Source: Actinoplanes sp. M2I2 (GTDB taxonomy: Bacteria; Actinomycetota; Actinomycetes; Mycobacteriales; Micromonosporaceae). From it: 64,000 nt of DNA. Below the pieces are notes generated by a model. It saw only the letters and a program-made list of their open reading frames with translations, made no database searches and had not been told where the DNA came from. The translations under genes were made by a program, and so were the position numbers. Shown here piece by piece: positions 35,468 through 43,729 of this stretch (position 1 is the stretch's first letter; each line of letters opens with the position of its first letter). The stretch covers positions 310,001-374,000 of the forward strand of contig NZ_JALPVJ010000005.1 in NCBI RefSeq assembly GCF_023544445.1. The letters are read 5' to 3'.

Positions 35468-36826
35468 TCAGTAGGCGTGACGCTGCCAGGGGTTGAGCAC
35501 CTCGAACTGCCCGGCCACGGCGAGCAGCAGCGCCTCCGAGTCGGGCGGGCCGACCAGCTGAACGCCCAGCGGCAGGCCGTCGGGGCGGGTGCCGACCGGC
35601 ACGACGATGGCCGGCAGGCCCGCGACGTTCCAGGGGGCGGCGTACGGGGCGTACCTCATGCTGTCGGACATGTTCTGCCGCCAGGAACCGCCGGCGTGGC
35701 CGTCGGCGAGCGGCGGCGCGGCGGCCAGCGCCGGAGTGAGCAACAGGTCGAGGGAGTTGTCGGCGAAGAACCGGATCGCCGTCTCGCGGTAGGCGTCGCG
35801 CTGCGACTGCCGCACCAGGCCGGCGCGCAGCGCCCACTTGCCGAGGCGGATGTGCCGGCGGGTCCGCGGCTGCAGCTGGGCCAGCTGGTAGTCGGCGGAC
35901 TCGCGATAGGCCGACGCGAACCAGGTGGCCAGCGTCCCGATGCCCAGGGTCTGCGGGTACGGCGGGTTGGCCGTGATCGTGTCGTGCCCGGCCCGCACCA
36001 GCAGCTTGGACGCGGTGCTCACGGCCGAGGCGTTGGGCTCGTCGAGGCGTACGCCGGCCAGGGGTGACCTGACCGACACCCCGACCCGCAGCCGGCTCGG
36101 CTCGACGAGCTTGATCGGGTCGCGGCCGGCCAGCACCGAGAAACCCAGCGCGGCGTCGGTGACGGTGGTGGTGAGCACGCCGTTCTCGACCAGGCCGTAC
36201 CAGTTGGTGATGCCCAGGTCGGACGGCACCACGCCGCGGCCGGGCTTGAGCCCGACCAGCCCGCAACAGGCCGCCGGGATGCGGATCGAGCCGAGCCCGT
36301 CGTTGCACTGCGCGATCGGCACCAGCCCGGCGGCGACCGCGGCGGCCGCACCCCCGGAGGAGCCACCCGGCGTACGGTCACGGTCCCACGGGTTGCGGGT
36401 GGCGCCGTCGCCGTCGTCGGTGACCGCCCACAGGCCCATCTCGGGCATGCGCGTCGTGCCGATCACGACCGCCCCGGCGCCGCGCAGTCGGCGGACCACC
36501 TCGTGGTCGTCCTCGGCGACGTCGGCCTTGCGGGCGGCGGCCGAGCCGTTCCAGATCGGCAGCCCGGCCACCGCGGTGTTCTCCTTGACCGCGACCGGCA
36601 CGCCGGCCAGCGGCAGGTTGGCCAGATCCTCCTGGTCGTCGACCTTCTCGGCCTCGGTGATCGCCTCGCCGCCGCGGATCACCCGGAAGGCGTCCAGCGT
36701 CGGATCGGTGATCGCGATCTGCTCCAGGTGGTCGGCCACGACCTGAGTGGCGGTCGCGTCACCACGCCGCACCGCGCGGGAGATCTGCCTCGCGGTGGCG
36801 CCTACCCAGGTCGTACCGTCGCTCAT
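35468..36826 (-). CDS. Amidase signature family hydrolase
   Basis: 452 residues from the ATG at 36826. Ser-cisSer-Lys hydrolase. The catalytic Lys is in [14 protein letters not shown]; the Gly/Ser-rich signature reads [19 protein letters not shown], containing both catalytic serines; and [20 protein letters not shown] follows. The core block has ND in place of the usual TD ([10 protein letters not shown]), a conservative change. The substrate could be an aliphatic or aryl amide; no gatCB genes are adjacent, so it is not the Glu-tRNA amidotransferase subunit. It is 49 bp downstream of the cystathionine gamma-synthase gene and may be co-transcribed. Confidence 0.9.
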   Translation of the reverse strand: MSDGTTWVGATARQISRAVRRGDATATQVVADHLEQIAITDPTLDAFRVIRGGEAITEAEKVDDQEDLANLPLAGVPVAVKENTAVAGLPIWNGSAAARKADVAEDDHEVVRRLRGAGAVVIGTTRMPEMGLWAVTDDGDGATRNPWDRDRTPGGSSGGAAAAVAAGLVPIAQCNDGLGSIRIPAACCGLVGLKPGRGVVPSDLGITNWYGLVENGVLTTTVTDAALGFSVLAGRDPIKLVEPSRLRVGVSVRSPLAGVRLDEPNASAVSTASKLLVRAGHDTITANPPYPQTLGIGTLATWFASAYRESADYQLAQLQPRTRRHIRLGKWALRAGLVRQSQRDAYRETAIRFFADNSLDLLLTPALAAAPPLADGHAGGSWRQNMSDSMRYAPYAAPWNVAGLPAIVVPVGTRPDGLPLGVQLVGPPDSEALLLAVAGQFEVLNPWQRHAY

Positions 36827-36875
36827 TGCCTCTCCGTCTTGTCCAGTCTTACGCCGGTTCCCACCGTGGCGACGC

Positions 36876-38027
36876 TCAGCCGAGTGCCTGCTCCAGGTCG
36901 GCGAGCAGATCGTCAACGGTTTCGATGCCGACAGACAGTCGCACGAGATCGGCGGGGACTTCAAGCGCCGAGCCCGCAGCCGACAGGTGTGTCATCTGCC
37001 CCGGGTGCTCGATGAGCGACTCGATGCCGCCCAGGGACTCGGCGAGCACGAAGAGCTTGGTCCGGTTGCAGATGTCGATGGCCTTCTCCATGCCCCCGGC
37101 CGCGCGGAACGACACCATGCCGCCGAAGCGCTGCATCTGCTTGGCCGCGATGTCGTGCCCCGGGTGCGTCTCGAGGCCCGGGTAGAGCACCTCGGTCACC
37201 GCCGGGTGCTCGCTGAGGAACCCGACGACACGCTCCGCGTTGTCACAGTGCCTTTCCATCCGTACGCCCAGGGTCTTGATGCCCCGCAGGGTGAGCCACG
37301 CGTCGAACGGGCCGTTGACCGCGCCCATCGCGTTCTGGTGGAAGGCCAGCTGGTCGCCGAGGTCGTCGTTGGCCGTGACCAGGGCGCCGCCGACCACATC
37401 GGAGTGCCCGCCGAGATACTTCGTGGTCGAGTGCACGATCACGTCGGCGCCGAAGGTGAGCGGCTGCTGCAGGTACGGCGACGCGAACGTGTTGTCGACC
37501 ACGAGCAGCGCGTCGTACTCGTGGGCCAGCCCGGCCAGGGCCGCGATGTCGGCCACGTTGAGCAGCGGGTTGGTCGGGGTCTCGGCCCAGATCAGCTTGG
37601 TGACGCCGGGCCGGAACGCGGCCCGCACCTGGTCGAGGTCGTCGAGGGAGACGGCCGTCCAGTCCAGCCCCCAGTTCTCGGCCACCTTGGCGAAGAGGCG
37701 ATAGGTGCCGCCGTACGCGTCGTCGGGGATCACCACGTGGTCGCCGGGCCGGCACACCGCGCGCAGCAGCGTGTCCTCGGCCGCGAGACCGCTGGCGAAG
37801 GCGAGACCGCGACGACCGCCCTCGATCGCGGCCAGGCACTCCTGCAGGGCGTCCCGGGTGGGGTTGCCGGAGCGGCTGTACTCGTAGCCGAGCCGGGGCG
37901 CGCCGACGGCGTCCTGGGCGTACGTGCTCGTCTGATAGATCGGAGGCACGACCGCCCCGGTCCGGGGGTCCGGATCCTGGCCGGCGTGGATGGCGAGGGT
38001 GTCGAACCCGTAGTCGTTAGCCGTCAT
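36876..38027 (-). CDS. metB: Cystathionine gamma-synthase
   Basis: 383 residues from the ATG at 38027. PLP enzyme of the Cys/Met metabolism family that joins an O-acylhomoserine with cysteine to give cystathionine. Typical segments are FDTLAIHAGQDPDPRTGAVV, QTSTYAQ, YEYSRSGNPTRDALQ, FASGLAAEDTLL, AETPTNPLLNVADI, VVDNTFASPYLQQPL, and the PLP lysine in VHSTTKYLGGHSDVVGG. ESLGGIESLIEHP near the end separates this clade from gamma-lyases only weakly, so lyase activity (reverse transsulfuration) is possible. A cystathionine beta-synthase is encoded 12 kb away in this window. Confidence 0.9.
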   Translation of the reverse strand: MTANDYGFDTLAIHAGQDPDPRTGAVVPPIYQTSTYAQDAVGAPRLGYEYSRSGNPTRDALQECLAAIEGGRRGLAFASGLAAEDTLLRAVCRPGDHVVIPDDAYGGTYRLFAKVAENWGLDWTAVSLDDLDQVRAAFRPGVTKLIWAETPTNPLLNVADIAALAGLAHEYDALLVVDNTFASPYLQQPLTFGADVIVHSTTKYLGGHSDVVGGALVTANDDLGDQLAFHQNAMGAVNGPFDAWLTLRGIKTLGVRMERHCDNAERVVGFLSEHPAVTEVLYPGLETHPGHDIAAKQMQRFGGMVSFRAAGGMEKAIDICNRTKLFVLAESLGGIESLIEHPGQMTHLSAAGSALEVPADLVRLSVGIETVDDLLADLEQALG

Positions 38028-38051
38028 GCTCGGCAAGGCTAGTCTCACCTG

Positions 38052-38465
38052 GTGGCATCGTGCGTCTTCTGCGACATCGTGGCGGGGTCGGTGCCCGCCT
38101 TCAAGGTGGTCGACTCGCCCGACGGGGTGGGGTTCCTCGACACGCGGCCGGTCTTCAAGGGTCACGTGCTCGTCGTCCCCCGCGATCACGTGGTGACGTT
38201 GCCCGAGCTACCGGCGGCCGATCTGCCCGGATTCTTCGGACTTGTGCAACGCGTGGCCGCCGCGGTGCCGGCGGCCCTGGGCGCGCAGGGCACCTTCGTC
38301 GCCAACAACAACATCGTCTCGCAGTCCGTGGCCCACCTGCATTTCCACGTGGTCCCCCGGACGAAAGGTGACGGACTTCGCGGCTTCTTCTGGCCGCGGC
38401 ACAAGTACGAGAGCGACGAGGAGGCGGCGTCCTACGCGGCCACGATCGCCGCGAAACTCGGGTAA
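38052..38465 (+). CDS. HIT family nucleotide hydrolase
   Basis: 137 residues from a GTG, 24 bp from the divergent gamma-synthase start. The C-x-x-C start (ASCVFCDIVAG), GHVLVVPRDHV and the catalytic triad-type motif SVAHLHFHVVP (HxHxH) place it in the Hint/HIT branch, which hydrolyses adenosine phosphoramidates and related nucleotides. The C terminus FFWPRHKY is typical of actinobacterial members. Confidence 0.93.
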   Translation: MASCVFCDIVAGSVPAFKVVDSPDGVGFLDTRPVFKGHVLVVPRDHVVTLPELPAADLPGFFGLVQRVAAAVPAALGAQGTFVANNNIVSQSVAHLHFHVVPRTKGDGLRGFFWPRHKYESDEEAASYAATIAAKLG

Positions 38466-38513
38466 GGCCGGGAGGCCTCCCGGCGTTGCACCAGCCGGAT
38501 GAAGGGAGTGACC

Positions 38514-39176
38514 GTGTTCCTGCGGCACAAGAAGCTCGAGCTGATCACCTCCGACCAGGCCCTGCCCGGACGCCCCCTGGAGATGCCGGTCGCCGACAAG
38601 CACACCGTGCTCGGCACCCCGCTCAAGGGACCGTGGCCGGCCGGCTTCGAGGTGGCGGTCTTCGGGATGGGATGTTTCTGGGGCGCCGAGCGGATCTTCT
38701 GGGAGCTGCCGGGCGTCTACTCGACCTCGGTCGGCTACGCGGGCGGGTTCACCAGGAACCCGACCTACGAGGAGACCTGCTCCGGTTCGACCGGCCACAC
38801 CGAGGTGGTCCAGGTGGTCTACGACCCCAGCAAGATCCAGTACGAGGACCTGCTGAAGGCCTTCTGGGAGAACCACAACCCGACCCAGGGCAACCGCCAG
38901 GGCAACGACGTGGGCACCCAGTACCGTTCGGCGATCTACACGACGACGGACGAGCAGGCCCGGATCGCGCAGCAGTCGCTGGAGGCCTTCCAGCCGGTGG
39001 TCACCGCGGCCCGCCACGGCCAGATCACCACCGAGGTCCGTCCCCTGGGCGCATATTTTTACGCTGAGGATTATCACCAGCAGTATCTGTCGGACGCCAA
39101 GAACCCGTACGGCTACTGCAACCACGGCCCCAACGGCATGACCTGCCCCGTGGGCGTGGCCCGCACCGCCGGGTAA
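38514..39176 (+). CDS. msrA: Peptide methionine-S-sulfoxide reductase A
   Basis: 220 residues. I chose the GTG at 38514, which has GAAGGGAG five bases before it; an ATG at 38499 lies before that ribosome-binding site. MsrA reduces methionine-S-sulfoxide in proteins. The catalytic Cys is in [16 protein letters not shown]; conserved substrate residues follow in [27 protein letters not shown] and [16 protein letters not shown]. The C-terminal Cys in [13 protein letters not shown] probably recycle the enzyme. Thioredoxin or mycothiol/mycoredoxin would be the electron source. Confidence 0.96.
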   Translation: MFLRHKKLELITSDQALPGRPLEMPVADKHTVLGTPLKGPWPAGFEVAVFGMGCFWGAERIFWELPGVYSTSVGYAGGFTRNPTYEETCSGSTGHTEVVQVVYDPSKIQYEDLLKAFWENHNPTQGNRQGNDVGTQYRSAIYTTTDEQARIAQQSLEAFQPVVTAARHGQITTEVRPLGAYFYAEDYHQQYLSDAKNPYGYCNHGPNGMTCPVGVARTAG

Positions 39177-39198
39177 AGTCCGGGGCAAAGGGGGCACG

Positions 39199-39537
39199 AT
39201 GACCAGTGGCGAAGCACCGCATCGGCGGTACGCGAAGCCCGTCGTCGTGCCCGTCCGGCTTGATCTGCTCGGCGGCCCGACCACCGGCGTGATTCATCTT
39301 CCACGCCACCTCAAGTGGTCGGGCAGCCCCCAGTACGACCTCGATCAACCCGGTCGGATGCTGGACCTCTATCGCGCCGTGATCAATGAGGCGGCCACCC
39401 CCACCGATCTGCACACTTATCTTGATCGAGACACGCTCGTCCGCCTCTGGGTAGAGATGTGGCTCCCGGATGTGGTGCGTCAATCGTGGGAGTCCCGCTT
39501 TCCGGAGCTGACGCAACACCGCGCCACGGCGGCCTGA
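39199..39537 (+). CDS. Small protein, putative partner of the downstream nucleotidyltransferase
   Basis: 112 residues with a good AAAGGGGG ribosome-binding site. It begins with a beta-strand-like segment (KPVVVPVRLDLLGG, then GVIHLPRHLKWSG) and continues as helices (GRMLDLYRAVINEA, then LHTYLDRDTLVRLWVEMWLP). I recognise no domain by name. Its stop is only two bases before the start of an AbiEii-like nucleotidyltransferase gene, so the two form a transcriptional unit. A small gene just upstream of a nucleotidyltransferase toxin is the usual antitoxin position. Codon use is less GC-biased than in surrounding core genes (more CTT, GAT, AAT), suggesting recent acquisition. Confidence 0.7.
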   Translation: MTSGEAPHRRYAKPVVVPVRLDLLGGPTTGVIHLPRHLKWSGSPQYDLDQPGRMLDLYRAVINEAATPTDLHTYLDRDTLVRLWVEMWLPDVVRQSWESRFPELTQHRATAA

Positions 39538-39539
39538 GG

Positions 39540-40190
39540 GTGGAACCTCGGCATGAGCGCATCACCGAAATAGCGCTTACCGCCGGCGGTCGCTACGGAT
39601 TTGCATTGGCGGGTGGCTACGCCGTCAGCGCTCACGGAATGGGCAACCGCCCCAGCGGCGATGTCGACCTCTTCACCGATTGGCAACGGCGTGCTGATTT
39701 TCCGCTTGCTGTCGATGAGGTGGTCGCAGCGCTCGCCGCCCACGGATTCGACGTGGCCGAGGTCGTCCGCACCGACACCTTCGCACGACTCCTGTTGACC
39801 GACCAGGATCACGCCGATGCGGAACCCGACAAGCTGGAACTTTCGGCGGATTGGCGGGCTCACGCGCCCGTGCTTCTCCGGATCGGACCGGTCCTTCACC
39901 CGGACGATGCCGTGGCCAACAAGATGATCGCGTTGTACGGCCGCGCTGCCGCCCGTGACTTTCTGGATGTCGACGCCGCGATCACTTCGGGGCGGTACAC
40001 CCGGGAACGTCTCATCGAATTGGCGATCGCATCGGACTCCGGCTTTGAGCGCGGCCGATTCGCCCAGGCGCTGGGTGTGCTCAACAGCATCACCGACGCC
40101 GACTTCGCCCTGTATGACCTGCCATCGAGTCACCTGGTCACCCTGCGGGTGAGCTTCGCGCGGTGGCGGGATGACTTGCTCGCAGAGTGA
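39540..40190 (+). CDS. AbiEii/AbiGii-type nucleotidyltransferase (putative toxin)
   Basis: 216 residues from the GTG at 39540. The minimal nucleotidyltransferase core reads FALAGGYAVSAHGMGNRPSG followed at once by DVDLFTDW: a GG-Y-H nucleotide loop and the D-x-D metal-binding pair. A third acidic residue in the next strands (PDKLELSAD) fits the third carboxylate. HPDDAVANKMIALYGRAAAR-DFLD is the conserved C-terminal helix of AbiEii-like proteins. Family members include type IV toxins and the mycobacterial MenT enzymes, which add nucleotides to tRNA 3' ends. It is preceded by a small partner gene. A standalone housekeeping role cannot be excluded. Confidence 0.8.
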   Translation: MEPRHERITEIALTAGGRYGFALAGGYAVSAHGMGNRPSGDVDLFTDWQRRADFPLAVDEVVAALAAHGFDVAEVVRTDTFARLLLTDQDHADAEPDKLELSADWRAHAPVLLRIGPVLHPDDAVANKMIALYGRAAARDFLDVDAAITSGRYTRERLIELAIASDSGFERGRFAQALGVLNSITDADFALYDLPSSHLVTLRVSFARWRDDLLAE

Positions 40191-40309
40191 GGACAGGACC
40201 GCGGCAAGCGCCGTGGGGGGATTTCATGCCTCAGGGTGTAAAAGATCGACATGTCCCTAAATGGTTCGCACACTGGGGAAGACAGCGGTCCAGTGGGAGG
40301 TGAACCCCC

Positions 40310-40639
40310 ATGCCGATTTTTTACAACGACGAGGAGCGGCAGGCCTGGATCCTCGCAGAGGCCCTCGCCGAGCAGGCTGAGGAGTCGATGCGCGAGGCTC
40401 AGGCGGCGCTCGAGACCTGGAAGACCGGCAAGGAGATGAATCGGCTGCGCTGCCTCCGCAAGGGGATCAGCGAGTCGGACGCGGAGATCCGCTGGTCGGC
40501 TTCCGCCAATGCCAAGAACGCGCTCACCAACAATGGCTTCTACGTCGGCCTGGCGACCATGTATTACGGCGCCGCCTCGGCGCACTACTCCCGCGCGCTG
40601 TATCTGCGCAGCCTTGGCGGCCGGCCGATGGCCGCCTAG
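40310..40639 (+). CDS. Hypothetical 109-residue helical protein
   Basis: Start ATG preceded by GGGAGG. The protein is predicted mostly helical: ERQAWILAEALAEQAEESMR with AQAALETWKTGKEMN, then LRKGISESDAEIRWSASANA and YYGAASAHYSRALYLRSL. The two helical blocks are rich in Ala, Glu and aromatic residues, which suggests a coiled-coil or helical-bundle adaptor. No named family recognised. It ends face to face with the next small gene, sharing two bases of their stop codons. Confidence 0.65.
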   Translation: MPIFYNDEERQAWILAEALAEQAEESMREAQAALETWKTGKEMNRLRCLRKGISESDAEIRWSASANAKNALTNNGFYVGLATMYYGAASAHYSRALYLRSLGGRPMAA

Positions 40640-40806
40640 CCGACCTCGTCCTCGGGAGCCGGCGCGGTCTGCGTCTGAGACGCGGGTGGCGCCGGCGACG
40701 ACGGGGCCGCCGAGGCTGGTGTGGCCAGCGTGAGACCGAGCACCGCGCCGGCGCCGATCAGGCCGAGGCCGGCCAGTGAGACGGGCCGGCGATCGGACTT
40801 CTCCAT
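40636..40806 (-). CDS. Tiny secreted protein or exported peptide
   Basis: 56 residues from the ATG at 40806, which follows GGAGG. A signal peptide is clear (basic KSDRRP, hydrophobic LAGLGLIGAGAVLGLTL, then ATPASAA with cleavage after ASA). The mature part is only about 25 residues of Pro/Ser/Ala ending EDEVG. Function unknown; it is too short for a domain. Confidence 0.6.
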   Translation of the reverse strand: MEKSDRRPVSLAGLGLIGAGAVLGLTLATPASAAPSSPAPPASQTQTAPAPEDEVG

Positions 40807-40933
40807 GCGTTTCCTCCGAGATGAGCACTCGAGCCGACTTTCCACGGTGACACCCGTTCCTGCGACCCGGCTGTGCACCACCTGCCAATCACTTGGCCTG
40901 TGTGAGCGTCACTCGTTCGGGCAATATGAACAC

Positions 40934-42352
40934 ATGGAGATCGCCACCGAAACCGAGCGTAAATACGACGTGCCCGCCGAGTTTCGGCTGCCCGACCTCG
41001 ACGGTAAGGCCGGGATCAGCAGCACCGCCGGCGCCGAGACCCATGACCTCGACGCCACCTACTTCGACACCGACGACCTCGCCCTGATGCGGAACCGCCG
41101 GACACTTCGGCGGCGCTCCGGGGGCGCCGACGCCGGCTGGCATCTGAAGACCCCCGGCGAGGGCACGGACCGCACCGAACACCGCCTCCCCCTCAACGGC
41201 ACACCCGAAACCGTCCCGGCCGAGCTGGTCGCCCAGGTGCGCGCGATCGTCCGCCGCCAGGGTCTCAAGCCGATCGCCCGGCTGCGGACGCACCGGGTCG
41301 AGACGCCGCTGCGCGACGCCCAGGGCAACACGCTCGCGCTGGTCGCACAGGATCAGGTGACCGCCGAGACCGACGGCCGCGAGCAGCGCTGGCAGGAGGT
41401 CGAGGTCGAGTTGGTCGACGGCAGCCCCAAGCTGCTCGCCGTGGTGGAGAAGGCGCTGCTCAGCGCGGGTGCCACGGTCGCGCAGGGCCCGTCCAAGGTG
41501 GCGCGCGCCCTCGGCGACCGGCCCGAGCCCGCTGCGCCCGGGAAAGCGAAGAGCCCCGTTCTGCAGTACGTACGGGAGCAGCGCGACGCCATCACGGGCT
41601 ACGACCCGGGCGTTCGCCGGGGTGACCCCGAGGCCATCCACAAGATGCGCGTGGGCACACGGCGCCTGCGGAGCACCCTCAAGACGTTCAAGCGCACCTT
41701 CCCCGGCGCGGCCGACCTCAACGACGAGCTGAAGTGGCTGGCCGATCTGCTCGGCCAGGTGCGCGACGGTCAGGTGCAGGAGGGCAAGCTGCTGGCCGGG
41801 CTGGACGAGGCGGGCGAGCAGTTCGCGCCGGTCGCCACCCGCATTCGCGAGCACCTCGACAACCAGGTGGCCCAGGGCCGCGCCGCGCTCGACGAGGCGC
41901 TCGAGAGTGAGCGTTATCTGACCCTGCTCGACCGCATCGACCAGCTCGCCACGCAGCAGACGGTGGAGCCCGACCCGATCCGGCGGGCGGCCAAGAGCCT
42001 GGCCAAGGCCGACGCCCTGCTCGACGAGGCGCTGGCCCACGGTGAGGATCATGAGCTGCACGACGCCCGCAAGGCCTACAAGCGAGCCCGGTACGCCGTC
42101 GAGGTCTTCCAGCCCGCAGGCGGCAAACCGGCGAAGAAGCTGGTCGACGCGCTGACCGAGCTGCAGGACGTGCTCGGCGCCCACCAGGACTCGGTGGTCG
42201 CCCGCGAGCTGCTGCACGAGCTCGGCCAGGACAGCTTCTGGTTCGGCGTGCTGTGGGCCCGGCAGGAGCAGGTGGGCAAGGACACGTACGCGCAGTTGCC
42301 CGTGGTGGTGGAGACCTCGAGGCGCAAGAGTTTCCGGCAATGGCTCAGCTGA
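40934..42352 (+). CDS. CYTH-CHAD domain polyphosphate-associated protein
   Basis: 472 residues from the ATG at 40934. The N-terminal CYTH domain has the ExExK-type signature (ETERKYDVP), then DATYFDTDDLAL and LRRRSGGADAGWHLKTPGEG, with many inward-facing Arg and Glu: a triphosphate tunnel metalloenzyme fold that binds or hydrolyses triphosphates. The C-terminal CHAD domain (from about residue 210) has the repeated His/Lys/Arg-rich helices MRVGTRRLRSTLKTFKR and LHDARKAYKRARYAVEVFQ, known to bind polyphosphate. It lies 52 bp upstream of a PPK2 gene on the same strand; together they look like a polyphosphate module. Confidence 0.92.
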   Translation: MEIATETERKYDVPAEFRLPDLDGKAGISSTAGAETHDLDATYFDTDDLALMRNRRTLRRRSGGADAGWHLKTPGEGTDRTEHRLPLNGTPETVPAELVAQVRAIVRRQGLKPIARLRTHRVETPLRDAQGNTLALVAQDQVTAETDGREQRWQEVEVELVDGSPKLLAVVEKALLSAGATVAQGPSKVARALGDRPEPAAPGKAKSPVLQYVREQRDAITGYDPGVRRGDPEAIHKMRVGTRRLRSTLKTFKRTFPGAADLNDELKWLADLLGQVRDGQVQEGKLLAGLDEAGEQFAPVATRIREHLDNQVAQGRAALDEALESERYLTLLDRIDQLATQQTVEPDPIRRAAKSLAKADALLDEALAHGEDHELHDARKAYKRARYAVEVFQPAGGKPAKKLVDALTELQDVLGAHQDSVVARELLHELGQDSFWFGVLWARQEQVGKDTYAQLPVVVETSRRKSFRQWLS

Positions 42353-42404
42353 TGTTCATCTGACGCTCGTTGAGACACGCCCGGGCGTGGGTATGTAGTA
42401 GGGC

Positions 42405-43451
42405 ATGCAGTCGGAGGCGGAACAGATGGACCAGGCTGAGCAGGCCGAGCAGACTGAGCAAGCCGAGCACGTTGAGCAAGCCGACCAGGTCGAGCACACC
42501 GAGCAGGCCGAGCACAACGGCCGCGAGGATCTCACCACGAGCCCGTACGACGGGCCGGTCGAGGAGCTGGGCGGCTATCGGGTCGCCGACGATGACGACG
42601 ATGACCCGGTGCTCCTCAACGCCGACGGCACCCCGGTCGACACCTGGCGCGAGGACTACCCGTACGACGAGCGGATGCCCCGCGCCGAGTACGACCACCA
42701 CAAGCGGCTGCTGCAGATCGAGTTGCTGAAGCTGCAGAACTGGTTCAAGGACACCGGTGAGCGGCTGGTGATCCTCTTCGAGGGGCGCGACGCCGCGGGC
42801 AAGGGCGGCACCATCAAGCGGTTCATGGAGCATCTGAACCCGCGGGGCGCGGCGGTGATCGCCCTCGAGAAGCCGAACGAGCGCGAGAGCACCCAGTGGT
42901 ACTACCAGCGCTACATCAAGCACCTGCCGTCGGCCGGCGAGATCGTCATGTTCGACCGGTCCTGGTACAACCGGGCCGGCGTCGAGCGGGTCATGGGCTT
43001 CTGCACCCGCGCCGAGTATCTCGAGTTCATGCGGCAGACCCCTGAGCTGGAGCGGATGCTCGTGCGCTCCGGCATCCACCTGGTCAAGTTCTGGTTCTCG
43101 GTGACGCAGGGCGAGCAGCGCACCCGTTTCGCCATTCGCCAGGTCGATCCCGTACGGCAGTGGAAGCTCTCCCCCAACGACATCGCATCGCTCGACAAAT
43201 GGGGCGACTACACCGAGGCCAAGGAGGCGATGTTCTTCTACACCGACACCGCCGACGCGCCCTGGACCGTGGTGAAGAGCAACGACAAGAAGCGCGCCCG
43301 GCTCGAGGCGATGCGGCACGTCCTCAACCGCTTCGACTACGACAACAAAGACACCGACGTCGTCGGTACGCCCGATTCACTGATCGTCGGCCCGGCCTCG
43401 CTGGCGGTCGAAGGCACCGAGATGTCCCCGCGCGTATTCCCGCGTCTGTAG
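42405..43451 (+). CDS. ppk2: Polyphosphate kinase 2
   Basis: 348 residues. PPK2 transfers phosphate between polyphosphate and nucleoside di- or monophosphates. The Walker A is FEGRDAAGKGGTIKRF, Walker B VMFDRSWYNRAGVERV, with lid-like segments EGEQRTRF-type (QGEQRTRFAIR) and PVRQWKLSPNDIASL; length and order fit the class I enzymes that phosphorylate nucleoside diphosphates. The first 38 residues are a low-complexity Glu/Gln/Ala/His stretch (repeats of EQAEQ/EHVEQ), encoded by a degenerate 9-15 bp repeat, then an acidic run DDDDDD. This extension is not part of the usual enzyme and may be an expanded repeat. Confidence 0.95.
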   Translation: MQSEAEQMDQAEQAEQTEQAEHVEQADQVEHTEQAEHNGREDLTTSPYDGPVEELGGYRVADDDDDDPVLLNADGTPVDTWREDYPYDERMPRAEYDHHKRLLQIELLKLQNWFKDTGERLVILFEGRDAAGKGGTIKRFMEHLNPRGAAVIALEKPNERESTQWYYQRYIKHLPSAGEIVMFDRSWYNRAGVERVMGFCTRAEYLEFMRQTPELERMLVRSGIHLVKFWFSVTQGEQRTRFAIRQVDPVRQWKLSPNDIASLDKWGDYTEAKEAMFFYTDTADAPWTVVKSNDKKRARLEAMRHVLNRFDYDNKDTDVVGTPDSLIVGPASLAVEGTEMSPRVFPRL

Positions 43452-43465
43452 TGATCTAAAAAGTG

Positions 43466-43494
43466 TTGGCGAGCACCGCCTCCAGTGGTTAACG
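43466..43494 (+). promoter_or_regulatory. Candidate promoter for the structured RNA before rnz
   Basis: TTGGCG (43466-43471), a 17-base spacer, and TTAACG (43489-43494) resemble a sigma-70-type promoter. Transcription would begin close to 43500, at the left edge of the structured element. A core -10 TANNNT is not perfect. Confidence 0.4.
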
Positions 43495-43500
43495 TGGCCG

Positions 43501-43715
43501 TACACGTGAAGGGAGGTGGTCCGAAGTTGTATAGCAACGGGACTCGTGAGGTGGCTGTCCGCTAGCCGCTGTCCTCGACAGCTTCGTAGCAATACGTCGA
43601 GACCGTGTGGCAGCGGTGCGGCGAATACCAGATAGCCACCCGACCCCTGGGGATCCGGCCTTGTCCGACCGGACCGTGCATACGTGTACGGAAGTCCCCA
43701 GGGGTCGTTTTATTT
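43501..43715 (+). ncRNA. Structured RNA element upstream of rnz (novel leader or small RNA)
   Basis: Nested perfect stems: GGTGGCT (43550-43556) with AGCCACC (43634-43640); inside it CCGCTG (43566-43571) with CAGCGG (43611-43616); inside that CTCGAC (43574-43579) with GTCGAG (43596-43601). A terminator domain follows directly (see next entry). Before the stems is GGGAGGTGG at 43511 and short open frames, for example GTG 43506 to TAG 43565 (19 codons) or TTG 43527 in the same frame (12 codons). The right stem of the outer helix abuts the terminator. Leader-peptide attenuator, protein- or metabolite-sensing leader, or a separate small RNA of about 215 nt all fit. I do not match it to a known RNA family. 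Confidence 0.6.
43641..43715 (+). terminator. Strong intrinsic terminator just before rnz
   Basis: CGACCCCTGGGGA (43641-43653) pairs perfectly with TCCCCAGGGGTCG (43695-43707), followed by TTTTATTT (43708-43715), a rare clear U-tract for this genome. Two small hairpins fill the loop (TCCGG/CCGGA, and CCGTGCA/TGTACGG with one G-U pair), making a three-way junction. The rnz start is 15 bases further on. Confidence 0.85.
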
Positions 43716-43729
43716 CCCAGGGAGTTCGG

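Noticed and set aside
35468..36826. GatA subunit of Glu-tRNA(Gln) amidotransferase
   Set aside because: The amidase signature is present, but no gatB or gatC is nearby and the core block differs (ND instead of TD), so only the family name is given.
43501..43715. A tRNA, tmRNA, 6S RNA or RNase P RNA in the pre-rnz element
   Set aside because: No T-loop GGTTCGA/TTC box, CCA end, RNase P AGAGGAAAGTCC-like block or large bulged 6S duplex is visible, so none of these names was given.
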